Counted from the first letter of the stretch, positions 27,127-36,511 are shown. The stretch: 64,000 nt of DNA from JAXGMV01 sp040768445 (GCA_040768445.1 JAXGMV010000001.1:1-64000); one strand, 5' to 3'. Numbers and translations are program-made. The notes: generated by a model from the letters alone, not told the origin.

Positions 27127-28722
27127 ATGACTGATCATCCTGATAAACACGGCGGTTACAGCCTGGCACAGGCAGTCAGAGAAGTGTACACACAGGGGCA
27201 AACCGATTACAACCTGGAGCCCTTAGTTCGTGTGGATATGAAAGGCCATCCACTTGGGCTTATTCAGGATGGCGACGCTGTCATCTTTTGCTGCCGGCGG
27301 GGTGAACGTGAAATTGAGCTGACTGAGGCTTTCACCAGCAATGATTTTCCACATTTCAATCGCCCACAGCTTCAGAATCTGAACTTCATCATTCTTACAC
27401 TCTATCACGAAAAGTTCGTGAATCTGCCAGTTGCCTTTGCGCCTTCCAGGGTCAATAGCACGCTTGGCGAAGCGATCAGTAAAGCGGGTCTAACCCAGCT
27501 GCGGTGTTCTGAATCAGAGAAATTTGCACATATTACCTTTTTCCTGAACGGCGGCGCGAATGACCCATTTCCGGGTGAAAGCCGTGTGCGCATCCCCTCA
27601 CCAAAAGGAATACCGTTTGACCAGGTACCAGAGCTGAGCCTGCCAGCAGTCGCTGACGAGATAATCAAAGGTCTTGAAACAGGCTATGACTGTATCATCA
27701 CTAATTTTGCTAACGGTGATGTCATCGGCCACACAGCCAGCGTTGAAGCCAAGGTCAGGTGTGCAGAAGCGGTTGACGAACACCTGGGACGTGTAATTAA
27801 GGCTGCCAGCGAAAAGGGATATGTGATCTTAATCACCGCTGATCACGGCAACCTTGAAGAGATGCTGACCCCAGATGGAAAGCCCAATGTTGCACATACC
27901 ACCAACCCGGTGCCTTTTCTCTTCATCGATCCATTAACTTCACAAACAATCCAACCAGCTGATGGCAGTCTCCAGGATATTGCGCCAACGCTGTTGAATA
28001 TTTTAGGCGTACCTGTCCCGGTTGAGATGATCGGCAGTACCTTACTGCCCAAGCAGTACTTCAACGACAAACGCCGTGTTCTGTTGATAATCCTGGATGG
28101 TTGGGGGATTGGCAAAGCCGACCCGACCAATCCAATTCATCTGGCAAATACCCCAGTGTGGGATAAGTTGGTAGTAAATTACCATCCTTCACAGCTGCAA
28201 GCCTCCGGAGAGCATGTCGGTCTTCAGCCAGGCAAAGCAGGAAACTCGGAAGCGGGTCACATGAACATCGGCGCCGGCAGGGTTATCCTGCAGGACGATG
28301 TGCGCCTTGATCAGGCAATCAAAGACGGCACCTTTGCCAAAAATGAGGTTTTTCAAAAAGCAATGGAGTCAACTTTGGAGCAGAATAAGCGGCTGCACCT
28401 GCTGGGTTTGTTGACTGAGAAGAGTTCCCACGGTTCAATTGACTATCCGCTGGCGCTGCTCAGACTTGCCAAAGAGAAAGGTCTGGAAGATGTGTATCTC
28501 CACCTTATTTTGGACGGTCGGAGCACTGAACCGGGCAGCGCACCAGCGCTCCTGGAAAAACTTGAAGGATGGATGGCGGAAATCGGCGTTGGACAGGTCG
28601 TCAGCGCTGTTGGCCGCGGTATTGCCCTAGATCGGGATGGTAATTATGCCAAAATTCAGCGCGCCTATGACTCGCTGGTGCTTGGATTGGGTAATCATTA
28701 CAGCACACAGGACGGGATGTAA
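27127..28722 (+). CDS. Circularly permuted cofactor-independent phosphoglycerate mutase (GpmI-like)
   Basis: 531 aa, about the normal GpmI length, but the halves are swapped. Residues 12-307 match the C-terminal part of classical GpmI: R58/R61 in RRGER, K160 in SPKG, the metal ligands D198/H202 in NGDVIGHT, D239-H240 in DHGN, H257 in AHTTNP. Residues 317-520 match the N-terminal part: D324 in ILDGWG, the phosphoserine S374 in GNSEAGH, H435 in SSHGS. All metal ligands and the catalytic Ser are kept. Some substrate-binding positions differ (DGRST instead of DGRDT; DRDGNY instead of DRDxRWxR), so the substrate may not be plain phosphoglycerate. A strong RBS (GAAAGGGA) marks the start and the frame is intact. 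Confidence 0.9.
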   Translation: MTDHPDKHGGYSLAQAVREVYTQGQTDYNLEPLVRVDMKGHPLGLIQDGDAVIFCCRRGEREIELTEAFTSNDFPHFNRPQLQNLNFIILTLYHEKFVNLPVAFAPSRVNSTLGEAISKAGLTQLRCSESEKFAHITFFLNGGANDPFPGESRVRIPSPKGIPFDQVPELSLPAVADEIIKGLETGYDCIITNFANGDVIGHTASVEAKVRCAEAVDEHLGRVIKAASEKGYVILITADHGNLEEMLTPDGKPNVAHTTNPVPFLFIDPLTSQTIQPADGSLQDIAPTLLNILGVPVPVEMIGSTLLPKQYFNDKRRVLLIILDGWGIGKADPTNPIHLANTPVWDKLVVNYHPSQLQASGEHVGLQPGKAGNSEAGHMNIGAGRVILQDDVRLDQAIKDGTFAKNEVFQKAMESTLEQNKRLHLLGLLTEKSSHGSIDYPLALLRLAKEKGLEDVYLHLILDGRSTEPGSAPALLEKLEGWMAEIGVGQVVSAVGRGIALDRDGNYAKIQRAYDSLVLGLGNHYSTQDGM

Positions 28723-29900
28723 TGCAGCCCAACCGGTTAAGTACTGTAACTTTTTCAACCGCCTTGTATGAGATCATGCAAAAAATTAATCCGGGCATCG
28801 CCGCGTTGGAGCTGTACGAATTTGATTATGCTCTGAAGAACCTGGTGCCTTCTGGTGGTTGGCAGGAAATTCAACCTGATTCAATTGAGAAGCTTGAACG
28901 TCAGGCAAACGATCCGGATTTCTTTGCCAGCATTCACTTGAAAACCCTCAGTGGCGACCAGCTTATCATCGACCCGGCCATCACCAGCCTGTGCTGCAAA
29001 TTGTTAGTAGGCCTAGTGACGGGTACATATCCGGTTGAGTGGGTCAAGCGGACATTCTATTTTGACATCAGGTCGTTTGTATTTTTCTATCGAACGCCAT
29101 ATTTCACATCCGAAATCCAGAAACACTTTGGCGGTCACCCTTATCTGCCGCTTACACCGACACAGCACATCTTTGATGCCAGTGAGGATATTGGGTACCA
29201 GGCCTTCAGTGAAGCAAACAAAGCCGTTGATGAACATTTTGTTACCCTGGTCAATTGCCTGGCTGACAAAATGAAACCGCCGCTGACATTTACGCTAGTT
29301 GGACCTACAGCTGCGGGCAAATCTGAAATTACCGATAAGATGCGAGCCCGGCTGACCGAAACCGGCCACTCAGTTACATCAGTTGAGATGGACAATTTTT
29401 TTAAAGATCGTGAGTTTCGGGATGGCAAACCAATCGACATTGAAGTGATCCACTATCAATTATTCATTGAAGCCATTACCCGACTTCAGAGTGGAAAACC
29501 AGCCAATATTCCGCGCTATGATTTTATAAAAGCAACGTCCAGCCATGACCTTGATGGAACACTGAGACCCGGAAAGACAATGATTAAATTTCAGCCGGCT
29601 GATATCATCCTGCTTGAAGGTAACTTCCCGTTTCATATTCCTGAAATATCTCCGATGATTGATGTGAAAACAGTCTACCTTACTGATGACCCGGTAAGGT
29701 TAAAACGCAAGTGGAAGCGCGATGTCGATTATCGGAAAAAGTATCACCCGGCATATTTAACCAACCGATTTTTCAAAACTCAATATCAGCGCTCAGGTGA
29801 AATTTACAGGCCGATGATGGCAGTATGCGAGTTGGTAGTCGACACCAGCGCGGCATGTATCTGGGTTACACCCGAAATTTCCGCACTGATCGCTAAATAG
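28722..29900 (+). CDS. P-loop kinase of the phosphoribulokinase/uridine-kinase superfamily with novel N-terminal domain
   Basis: 392 aa. Residues 1 to about 180 form a domain I do not recognise. The C-terminal kinase domain begins with a Walker A GPTAAGKSE, then VEMDNFFKDREF (uridine-kinase-like acidic motif), ILLEGNFPF and KRKWKRDVDYRKKY. The gene overlaps the mutase stop codon by one base (TAATG), so translation is coupled. It has a full-length paralogue at 31162. Substrate unknown. The superfamily also contains glycerate 3-kinases, which would fit the flanking phosphoglycerate mutases, but this is only a suggestion. Confidence 0.82.
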   Translation: MQPNRLSTVTFSTALYEIMQKINPGIAALELYEFDYALKNLVPSGGWQEIQPDSIEKLERQANDPDFFASIHLKTLSGDQLIIDPAITSLCCKLLVGLVTGTYPVEWVKRTFYFDIRSFVFFYRTPYFTSEIQKHFGGHPYLPLTPTQHIFDASEDIGYQAFSEANKAVDEHFVTLVNCLADKMKPPLTFTLVGPTAAGKSEITDKMRARLTETGHSVTSVEMDNFFKDREFRDGKPIDIEVIHYQLFIEAITRLQSGKPANIPRYDFIKATSSHDLDGTLRPGKTMIKFQPADIILLEGNFPFHIPEISPMIDVKTVYLTDDPVRLKRKWKRDVDYRKKYHPAYLTNRFFKTQYQRSGEIYRPMMAVCELVVDTSAACIWVTPEISALIAK

Positions 29901-29933
29901 TCAAACACTTTATCGAGTCCGGAGAGGATGACC

Positions 29934-31139
29934 ATGTATGAACAATTCTTTCAAAACCAGGTGATTTCAGGCACAACAAAAATCGCCATGCTCATACTTG
30001 ATGGGCTGGGTGGGTTACCAATGATCCCGGGAGGCAAAACTGAACTTGAGACTGCAGTCACGCCCAACCTGGATGCCTTAGCAGGCAAATCAGCGCTTGG
30101 TATGACCATTCCGATTGGGCCGGGTATTGCAACCGGCAGCGGGCCAGGACATCTTTCGATTTTTGGTTTCGACCCGCTTGAGTATGAAATCGGCCGGGGT
30201 GCCCTCGAAGCGCTTGGCGTTGATTTTGAATTAGGTCCTGATGATGTAGCCGCCCGGGGTAACTTCTGCACCGTTGACAGCCAGGGCAAGCTGGTTGACC
30301 GGCGGGCTGGCAGGCTACCAACTGAACAGAGCATCAAGCTGGTTGAGCTGCTGCGGAAAATTGAACTGCCCGGCGTTGAATTGTTTGTTGAACCGGTCAA
30401 AGAACACCGTTTTGCGCTCATTCTTCGAGGCAAGAACCTCGGTTCTGAATTAACCGAATCAGATCCTTTGAGATTGGGCGAACCACCCAATGACGTTCAG
30501 GCGCTTGATTCCGCTTCAAAGCAAACCGCTGTGTACGTCAATCAATTTATTGATAAAGCAAGGATTATGCTGGCGGATCAATCGCCTGCCAACATGATAC
30601 TGCTGCGCGGTTTTGCCAGTTTTCCAGTGATGCCCAAGTACAAAGATATTTTTAAACTCAACGCAGCGGCTATCGCAGTCAACGGCATGTACCGCGGTGT
30701 TGCCAGGCTGGTGGGTATGGAGGTCTTGCCTGTTACAGGTAAGAACCTTGAAGATGAATTTGACACCCTGGAGAGATACTGGCAGGCGTATGATTTCTTC
30801 TACCTGCATTTTAAGAAAACGGATACCTTCGGTGAGAATGGCGACTTTGATGGGAAGGTCCGGGCTATTGAGGAATTTGATGCCCAGCTGCCCCGTCTGC
30901 TCGCCTTACAACCTGATGTCGTCATCGTCGGTGGTGATCACTCATCGCCGGCTGTACTTAAGGCGCACAGCTGGCATCCCGTGCCGTTGCTGCTGTATTC
31001 ACGGGTTGTCCGGCCAGACGGTATCACTGAGTTTGGTGAAAATGCCTGTGCCCGCGGCAGCCTGGGATCTATCCCTGCCAGGCATGTGATGCCGATAGCC
31101 CTGGCAAATGCCGGCAGGGTCGCCAAGTATGGCGCTTAA
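29934..31139 (+). CDS. apgM: Cofactor-independent phosphoglycerate mutase, ApgM type
   Basis: About 401 aa, alkaline-phosphatase superfamily, bacterial ApgM branch. It has MLILDGLGG (metal Asp), TGSGPGHLSIFGFDP (catalytic Ser region), GRGALEALG, ARGNFCTVD, FKKTDTFGENGDFDGK and GGDHSSPAVLKAHSWHPVP (Asp-His ligands and His). It interconverts 3- and 2-phosphoglycerate or a related phosphosugar. The ATG at 29934 is preferred to 29928 because the RBS GGAGAGG abuts the latter. It lies between two paralogous kinases and 1.2 kb from the permuted GpmI, an unusual pairing of two unrelated-branch mutases in one operon. Confidence 0.9.
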   Translation: MYEQFFQNQVISGTTKIAMLILDGLGGLPMIPGGKTELETAVTPNLDALAGKSALGMTIPIGPGIATGSGPGHLSIFGFDPLEYEIGRGALEALGVDFELGPDDVAARGNFCTVDSQGKLVDRRAGRLPTEQSIKLVELLRKIELPGVELFVEPVKEHRFALILRGKNLGSELTESDPLRLGEPPNDVQALDSASKQTAVYVNQFIDKARIMLADQSPANMILLRGFASFPVMPKYKDIFKLNAAAIAVNGMYRGVARLVGMEVLPVTGKNLEDEFDTLERYWQAYDFFYLHFKKTDTFGENGDFDGKVRAIEEFDAQLPRLLALQPDVVIVGGDHSSPAVLKAHSWHPVPLLLYSRVVRPDGITEFGENACARGSLGSIPARHVMPIALANAGRVAKYGA

Positions 31140-31161
31140 CATTTCACATAAGGACGCATTC

Positions 31162-32373
31162 ATGACAAGCACACTTCTATCTGACAACAGCCAATTGACA
31201 GCTGCTCTTTATAAAAAGATGCAGGAAATTGCACCGCCTGTCAGAGAGATGACCAGCACTGAATTCGGATACGCGCTCGAAAACGTGTGTCCGCCGGATG
31301 GATGGGATTCAATCACCGTGCAGCCAGTAAACAAAATTGAGTTAATGATGAATGATGAGGATTTTTACAAATCCATCCAGCTCAGACCAAAAGACAACAA
31401 CAAAATCGTGATGGATTCGCAAATCAATAATTTACTGCAAATGCTATTTGTTGGCCTGGTCTCTGGTGAGTACAGCATTGCATGGGTCAAAGAACATTTT
31501 TACTTCGATGTGCGTGGGTTTTACTTCATTAATAAAACAAGGTATTTCACTCCAGAAATCACTGCTCATCTTGGCGGTAAACCCTATGCAGAGTTTGAGA
31601 AAAAGCAGGATGGCTTTCTGCACCTTCAGGCTGTTGGGTATAAAGCTTTTCGCACTGCGAACGCAGAGGTTGATCAGTGTTTTATCGAAACGATCCAAAA
31701 ACTGATCACCATCAAAGGCACACCGATCATCATTGCCATTGCCGGCCAAACAGCGGCGGGTAAAACAGAAATTACCAGCCGGTTAACTGAAGCTTTCCAA
31801 CACACGGGCAGGCGTATCAGCACGCTGGAAATTGATAATTTTCTAACCGACAGAGACTACCGCGAAGCAAATGGGATTGATTCGCTCGGCAAAGAAGCCC
31901 TTCATTATGACCTGCTGCAGAAGTGTATGAAAGAAATCCGTGAAGGTAAGAGAATATTGACACCCCGCTATGATTTTGTGCAGGCCACATCGAGCCACTC
32001 ACTGTCAGGTGAATTGAAACCTGGATGCCAGCCAATCGAAATTGAGCCGGCCGACATCATCTTCATGGAAGGTAATTTTCCATTCCTTCTCACTGAGATT
32101 GCGCCTCTGATAGGTATCAAGGTGATGTATCTGACAGCTGATGATGTGCGCATGAAACGAAAATGGAAACGCGATATGGACTATCGCAAGAAGTATGACC
32201 TGTATTATTTTATCAACCGTTATTTCAGAGAGCAATTTTTAATGGCAGAACAGGCTTATAAGCCTCAGATGGTGTTGTGTGACCTGTTGGTAGATACCAC
32301 CGGCGCCGCAATTTGGCTCACCCCGTATATCCAAGAATTATTAGGAGAGCAGCCAGAATCGTCGAAGATATGA
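31162..32373 (+). CDS. P-loop kinase, PRK/uridine-kinase superfamily (paralogue of 28722 gene)
   Basis: About 403 aa. Walker A GQTAAGKTE, then LEIDNFLTDRDY, IFMEGNFPF and KRKWKRDMDYRKKY line up with the gene at 28722, and the N-terminal 180 residues are also homologous (for example LFVGLVSGEY versus LLVGLVTGTY). The start at 31162 has AAGGA upstream; the longer frame from 31108 would overlap apgM. It is the last gene before the second promoter. Two divergent copies of one kinase within one operon suggest two related substrates or a heteromer. Confidence 0.82.
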   Translation: MTSTLLSDNSQLTAALYKKMQEIAPPVREMTSTEFGYALENVCPPDGWDSITVQPVNKIELMMNDEDFYKSIQLRPKDNNKIVMDSQINNLLQMLFVGLVSGEYSIAWVKEHFYFDVRGFYFINKTRYFTPEITAHLGGKPYAEFEKKQDGFLHLQAVGYKAFRTANAEVDQCFIETIQKLITIKGTPIIIAIAGQTAAGKTEITSRLTEAFQHTGRRISTLEIDNFLTDRDYREANGIDSLGKEALHYDLLQKCMKEIREGKRILTPRYDFVQATSSHSLSGELKPGCQPIEIEPADIIFMEGNFPFLLTEIAPLIGIKVMYLTADDVRMKRKWKRDMDYRKKYDLYYFINRYFREQFLMAEQAYKPQMVLCDLLVDTTGAAIWLTPYIQELLGEQPESSKI

Positions 32374-32394
32374 CATTCGTTAATGTAATTGTTC

Positions 32395-32449
32395 TTGCAT
32401 TTTTAGTTTTTATGCTGTATACTGTTTCAAATGTAAGTAATATTTCAAA
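32395..32449 (+). promoter_or_regulatory. Promoter and probable RpiR operator, rpiR-ABC operon (copy 2)
   Basis: -35 TTGCAT (32395-32400), 17-base spacer, -10 TATACT (32418-32423), followed by CAAATGTAAGTAA (32428-32440) and TTTCAA. It lines up with 25442-25493 with a single one-base offset. The box sits just after the -10, a repression position, and next to the gene for the probable regulator. The two units therefore form one regulon. Confidence 0.8.
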
Positions 32450-32501
32450 ATTATTCTTTTTGTCATTATTCTTGCGCTCCAAATTATGGGATTAAAAAAA
32501 T

Positions 32502-33389
32502 ATGAACAATCCCTCACCCGCACAAACCGGCAGCGACTTTAACCAAATCATCAGTGAGCATTTTTCTCAACTGACGAAAAGTGAAAAGCGTATTGCCAAC
32601 TTCTTGAGAAAAAACCCCGAAGAATCTGCCTTTCTTTCAGCTGGAGAAATAGCCAACCGACTCGCTTTGAGTGAAGCAACCCTTGTCCGTTTTGCACGCA
32701 CGTTGGGTTTTAGCAGCTACCCGGCCATGCGTACTACCCTGCAGGACAACTTCCGCCGGCGGGTCACGCACTCATCCAGGCTAAAAGGTAGGTTGACTGA
32801 CCTGCGCAGTTCAGGCGATATTTTCGAGCGGTTAACTGTCACCGAAATCGACTATTTGACGCAGGCATTGGAATCAATCAACCGTGATGAGATGAAGAAG
32901 GCTGTCGATATTTTGCGCTCACATCAACGGGTCTTCGTCTTTGGCCTTGGTCCATCCATCTCACTGGTAGATTTGTTGGAGTTGCGTCTCCGCAGGTTCG
33001 GCCGGGATGTTGTACCTTTGACCACTTCAGGCCGCGAAGTCCTCGAACCCTTAATGATGCTGACACCTGATGATGCTCTGTTTGTGATCTGTTTCTTTGA
33101 CCAGAACCCTGCTCTGAAATTGGTAATAGATTACGGAAAGAAAATTGGTGCGCCAATCATCATGTTAACAGATACACTGGATGCAGTCCTTGGAGAACAG
33201 GTTGATGTCACCCTTGCCGCGAAGCGGGGACCTGTCGGCGAATTCCACTCGTTGGTTGTACCCATGACAGTGATTAATGCGATACTCCTATCGCTTGCAA
33301 GTGAAGATCAAGAAAGAATTATGGAAAAGTTGGACAGACTGGATCAATTGAGAGATCAATTGAATGTATTTGTCACAAACCAGGGATAG
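32502..33389 (+). CDS. RpiR-family transcriptional regulator with SIS domain
   Basis: 295 aa. The N-terminal HTH_6 domain has LTKSEKRIANFL and SAGEIANRLALSEATLVRFA; the C-terminal SIS domain (VFVFGLGPS, PLTTSGREVLEPL) binds phosphosugars in this family. It is placed directly upstream of the ABC transporter genes and behind the duplicated promoter/operator, so it probably represses both this operon and the HAD/kinase operon until a phosphorylated sugar-type effector accumulates. Confidence 0.9.
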   Translation: MNNPSPAQTGSDFNQIISEHFSQLTKSEKRIANFLRKNPEESAFLSAGEIANRLALSEATLVRFARTLGFSSYPAMRTTLQDNFRRRVTHSSRLKGRLTDLRSSGDIFERLTVTEIDYLTQALESINRDEMKKAVDILRSHQRVFVFGLGPSISLVDLLELRLRRFGRDVVPLTTSGREVLEPLMMLTPDDALFVICFFDQNPALKLVIDYGKKIGAPIIMLTDTLDAVLGEQVDVTLAAKRGPVGEFHSLVVPMTVINAILLSLASEDQERIMEKLDRLDQLRDQLNVFVTNQG

Positions 33390-33464
33390 CCAAATCCTCG
33401 GCAGCTTAAAACAAGGTTTGCTTGCCAGCCCATCGATCAATGAATTATGGAGGTTGAAATAAGC

Positions 33465-33524
33465 ATGATTGCTAATTTAAAACCGAAATCAAACGTCATA
33501 ACAGGAGACAAAGGATGGCAGTAG
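33465..33524 (+). CDS. Possible 19-codon leader peptide overlapping the permease start
   Basis: A short frame MIANLKPKSNVITGDKGWQ with GGAGG 12-16 bases upstream; its TAG (33522) lies just inside the permease gene in another frame. It could be chance. If translated it would couple to the permease start. Confidence 0.25.
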   Translation: MIANLKPKSNVITGDKGWQ

Positions 33525-35350
33525 CATCAAGCAAAAACCAATCTAATACAGATATTTGGAAGGCTCGGCTTCGCCGCTTGTACCGGTGGATCACCACGCC
33601 ACATGTGATCCTTTCCATCATCATGATTGCGGTAATGTTCTATCTTGTGATTGTGCCACTTTACCGCATGGTTATTACTACAATCACTGTCTCTGATATG
33701 GACCTGAGGTCAATTCCGGGAGCAGAAGCCGGGGATCTTACCCTCTATCACTGGATCAGGATGCTGACGGGAAAAATTGGCCAGCTGATGACCTACGAAC
33801 CGCTGGTACACAGCGTCATCATCGCCCTGGGTGCAACGTTTCTTTCTCTTGCTATTGGCGGTTTGATGGCATGGCTGGTTTGCCGCACAGACATCCCCGG
33901 CCGGGAAACAATACACATGCTGGCGCAGGTTCCCTACATCATGCCTTCGTGGACAATCGCCATGGCCTGGCTGGTTCTGTTCAAAAACCAGAAATCTGGT
34001 GGCACGATGGGTTTGCTGGAATTTATCACCGGCAACCCTACACCAGACTGGTTAGCCTATGGACCATTCCCAATTATCGTTAGCAGTGGCCTGCATTATT
34101 ACACATTCTTTTTCCTCTTTATTTCAGCAGCACTGCTTTCCATTGATTCTTCTCTTGAAGAAGCGGGGGAGCTTGCGGGTGCAGGACGCTGGCGTATTAT
34201 GCGGAAGATCACCTTCCCGCTGGTAATACCAGCGATCGCTTCCGGTTTCATCATGACCTTCTCAAAAGCCATGGGCACCTTCGGTGGACCAAACGTTCTA
34301 GGCTTGCCAATCCGCTACTACACCCTTTCCACGATGCTAAAATCAAATTCTGCCATCGGTAACTATGGAGATGCTTTCGTTACTGGCATTGTCTTGATCG
34401 TGTTTGCCATGGTGACCGTGATGCTGAACCAGAAAATTGTGGGTACCCGCAAGAGTTTTGAAACCATCGGCGGCCGCGGCTTTATGGCTAAGAAAGTCAA
34501 GTTGCGCGATTTCAAACCAGTTATCGTTGGCGGGGTAGTAGTTTTCCAGTTCATCATTGCAGTCCTGCCTCTGGTACTGCTTGTGCTCAGTTCATTTATG
34601 CTGCGTGATGGCAATTACAGCCTCGAAAATTTCACTTTTGCCCACTGGATTGGTGAGAGTGACATTAAGATAAACAGCGGCGAACCTGGCGTGCTCCGTA
34701 ACCCCAGAGTCTGGCTCGGCGCCTGGAACTCCATCCGGCTCTCTATTCTAACTGCGCTATTCACAGCGCTCTCTGGTGTAATCCTCGGTTATGCAATCGT
34801 AAAAGGACGTGGGACAAGGCTCTCAAAAATTGTCGAGCAAATGTCCTTCATCCCGTATGTTATCCCGGGTATTGCCTTCGGCGCTGTTTACATCGCCATG
34901 TTCACCAAGCCGGTGGGTCCAATTCCCCCACTATACGGTACGTTCGCCTTATTAGTACTGGTATCAGTGGCAAAACACCTGCCGTTCTCAGCTCGCAGCG
35001 GTGTCTCAGCGATGCTGCAGGTGGGAAAAGAATTAGAAGAAGCTGCTGCCCTGGCAGGCGCGTCACCCTGGCGGCGTTTTGTACGTATCATCTTCCCCTT
35101 GACAAGTACTGGCTTTGTATCTGGCTTCCTGCTGACATTTATCAGCACCATGCGAGAACTCTCGCTCATCATCCTGCTGGTCACACCGACCACGGCAGTA
35201 CTGGCAAGTATGACCATGCGCTATATCGAAAATGGTAACGATCAGCAGGCCAATGCTGTCATCATCTTACTAATTGTCCTGGTTTTGATCGGTAACTTCA
35301 TCATCAGCCGCTTCCGTGGTGGCGGCCTGAAAAAAGGACTGGGAGTATAA
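33515..35350 (+). CDS. ABC transporter permease, double-domain Fbp/Afu/Thi type
   Basis: 611 aa with about twelve membrane segments and two fused permease domains. Each carries an EAA-type loop (EEAGELAGAGRWRIMRKITFP and EEAAALAGASPWRRFVRIIFP). This architecture belongs to the iron(III)/thiamine/phosphonate/hexose-phosphate importers (FbpB, AfuB, ThiP). With the ATPase and binding lipoprotein downstream it makes a complete importer. The RpiR regulator and HAD/kinase neighbours favour a phosphorylated organic substrate over iron. Confidence 0.9.
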   Translation: MAVASSKNQSNTDIWKARLRRLYRWITTPHVILSIIMIAVMFYLVIVPLYRMVITTITVSDMDLRSIPGAEAGDLTLYHWIRMLTGKIGQLMTYEPLVHSVIIALGATFLSLAIGGLMAWLVCRTDIPGRETIHMLAQVPYIMPSWTIAMAWLVLFKNQKSGGTMGLLEFITGNPTPDWLAYGPFPIIVSSGLHYYTFFFLFISAALLSIDSSLEEAGELAGAGRWRIMRKITFPLVIPAIASGFIMTFSKAMGTFGGPNVLGLPIRYYTLSTMLKSNSAIGNYGDAFVTGIVLIVFAMVTVMLNQKIVGTRKSFETIGGRGFMAKKVKLRDFKPVIVGGVVVFQFIIAVLPLVLLVLSSFMLRDGNYSLENFTFAHWIGESDIKINSGEPGVLRNPRVWLGAWNSIRLSILTALFTALSGVILGYAIVKGRGTRLSKIVEQMSFIPYVIPGIAFGAVYIAMFTKPVGPIPPLYGTFALLVLVSVAKHLPFSARSGVSAMLQVGKELEEAAALAGASPWRRFVRIIFPLTSTGFVSGFLLTFISTMRELSLIILLVTPTTAVLASMTMRYIENGNDQQANAVIILLIVLVLIGNFIISRFRGGGLKKGLGV

Positions 35351-35361
35351 AGAGAAAAGTC

Positions 35362-36444
35362 ATGGAAACCCCAATTATTGTAAAAAACCTCACTAAGAAA
35401 TTTGGCAAAGTTACTGCAGTAAATAATGTTTCAATAGTAATTGAACCGCATGAATTCCTGACACTTCTTGGACCTTCGGGGTGCGGAAAAACCACCCTTT
35501 TGCGCTGTATTGCTGGCCTCGAAGACCCGGATGACGGCGAGATTTACATTGGTGATAAACTGATTTATTCACATACCAAAGGCATCTCCATTCCACCTGG
35601 ACAGCGTGAATTGGGAATGGTATTTCAAAACTATGCCCTCTGGCCGCATATGACCGTATATAAAAACCTAACATTTGCGCTCGAAATTCAAAAACTCTCA
35701 AAAGAAGATATGGACAAGAGAGTGAAGGAATCCCTGGCAGAAGTACAGATGTCAGGCTACGAAGATCGGTACCCGCGCGAGATGAGCGGTGGACAGCAGC
35801 AGCGTGTCGCACTTGCCCGTATGCTGGCATACCGCCCCCGAGTTTTCCTGATGGATGAACCGCTCTCTAATCTGGATGCACGCTTGAGAATGGATATGCG
35901 CACCGAGTTGAAGCGTCTGCATCATATTTCAGATGCAACCACGCTGTACGTCACCCATGACCAGGTTGAAGCCATGACCATGTCAACAAAAATCGCAGTG
36001 ATGAAGCTGGGCGTCATTCAGCAGTTGGATACACCGGATATGATTTACCATTACCCGGCAAATTTGTTTATTGCAGATTTTATTGGCAATCCCAAGATCA
36101 ATCTTCTTCCGGGAACGGTGGTTAAACAGAACCAGGTCAATGTTGGCAAGTGTAACATTCCGGTGAAGACCTACAACAAAACCGGTGAGGTTGTTGTAGG
36201 GCTGCGCCCAGAAGACATCATCATTCATACATCGCCCGTTGATGGCGCGGTTGAGTGCAGCGCATACTCGGTACTTCCATCCGGTGCCGACACCACCATC
36301 ATTGCACGCGATGGCAGCCTGGAATTAATTATCAAAGAAATGGGCGTCAGCAAAATTCAAATGGACCAAAAAATATGGTTGACCTTCAAGGAAGAAGCGA
36401 TCAACCTCTATGACAAACAAACTGAGGATTTAATCCGTGCATAA
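35362..36444 (+). CDS. ABC transporter ATP-binding protein (Fbp/Pot type)
   Basis: 360 aa. Walker A GPSGCGKTT, Q-loop FQNYALWPHMT, signature MSGGQQQRVALAR, Walker B VFLMDEPLSNLD and switch His in YVTHDQVEAM. A C-terminal TOBE-type domain follows (VVGLRPEDI). It energises the permease encoded 11 bases upstream. No iron-sensing features are visible. Confidence 0.93.
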   Translation: METPIIVKNLTKKFGKVTAVNNVSIVIEPHEFLTLLGPSGCGKTTLLRCIAGLEDPDDGEIYIGDKLIYSHTKGISIPPGQRELGMVFQNYALWPHMTVYKNLTFALEIQKLSKEDMDKRVKESLAEVQMSGYEDRYPREMSGGQQQRVALARMLAYRPRVFLMDEPLSNLDARLRMDMRTELKRLHHISDATTLYVTHDQVEAMTMSTKIAVMKLGVIQQLDTPDMIYHYPANLFIADFIGNPKINLLPGTVVKQNQVNVGKCNIPVKTYNKTGEVVVGLRPEDIIIHTSPVDGAVECSAYSVLPSGADTTIIARDGSLELIIKEMGVSKIQMDQKIWLTFKEEAINLYDKQTEDLIRA

Positions 36445-36511
36445 AAAGCTATGGATAATTGATTGAATAATGGATCAGCATAAGGAGGTCAAAATAGGAG
36501 AAAACAAAAAC

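Noticed and set aside
27127..28722. Permuted mutase as two fused genes or an assembly error
   Set aside because: The frame is continuous, the RBS is good, both neighbours overlap or abut correctly, total length equals one GpmI, and the new termini fall in one natural loop. Re-sequencing would still be decisive.
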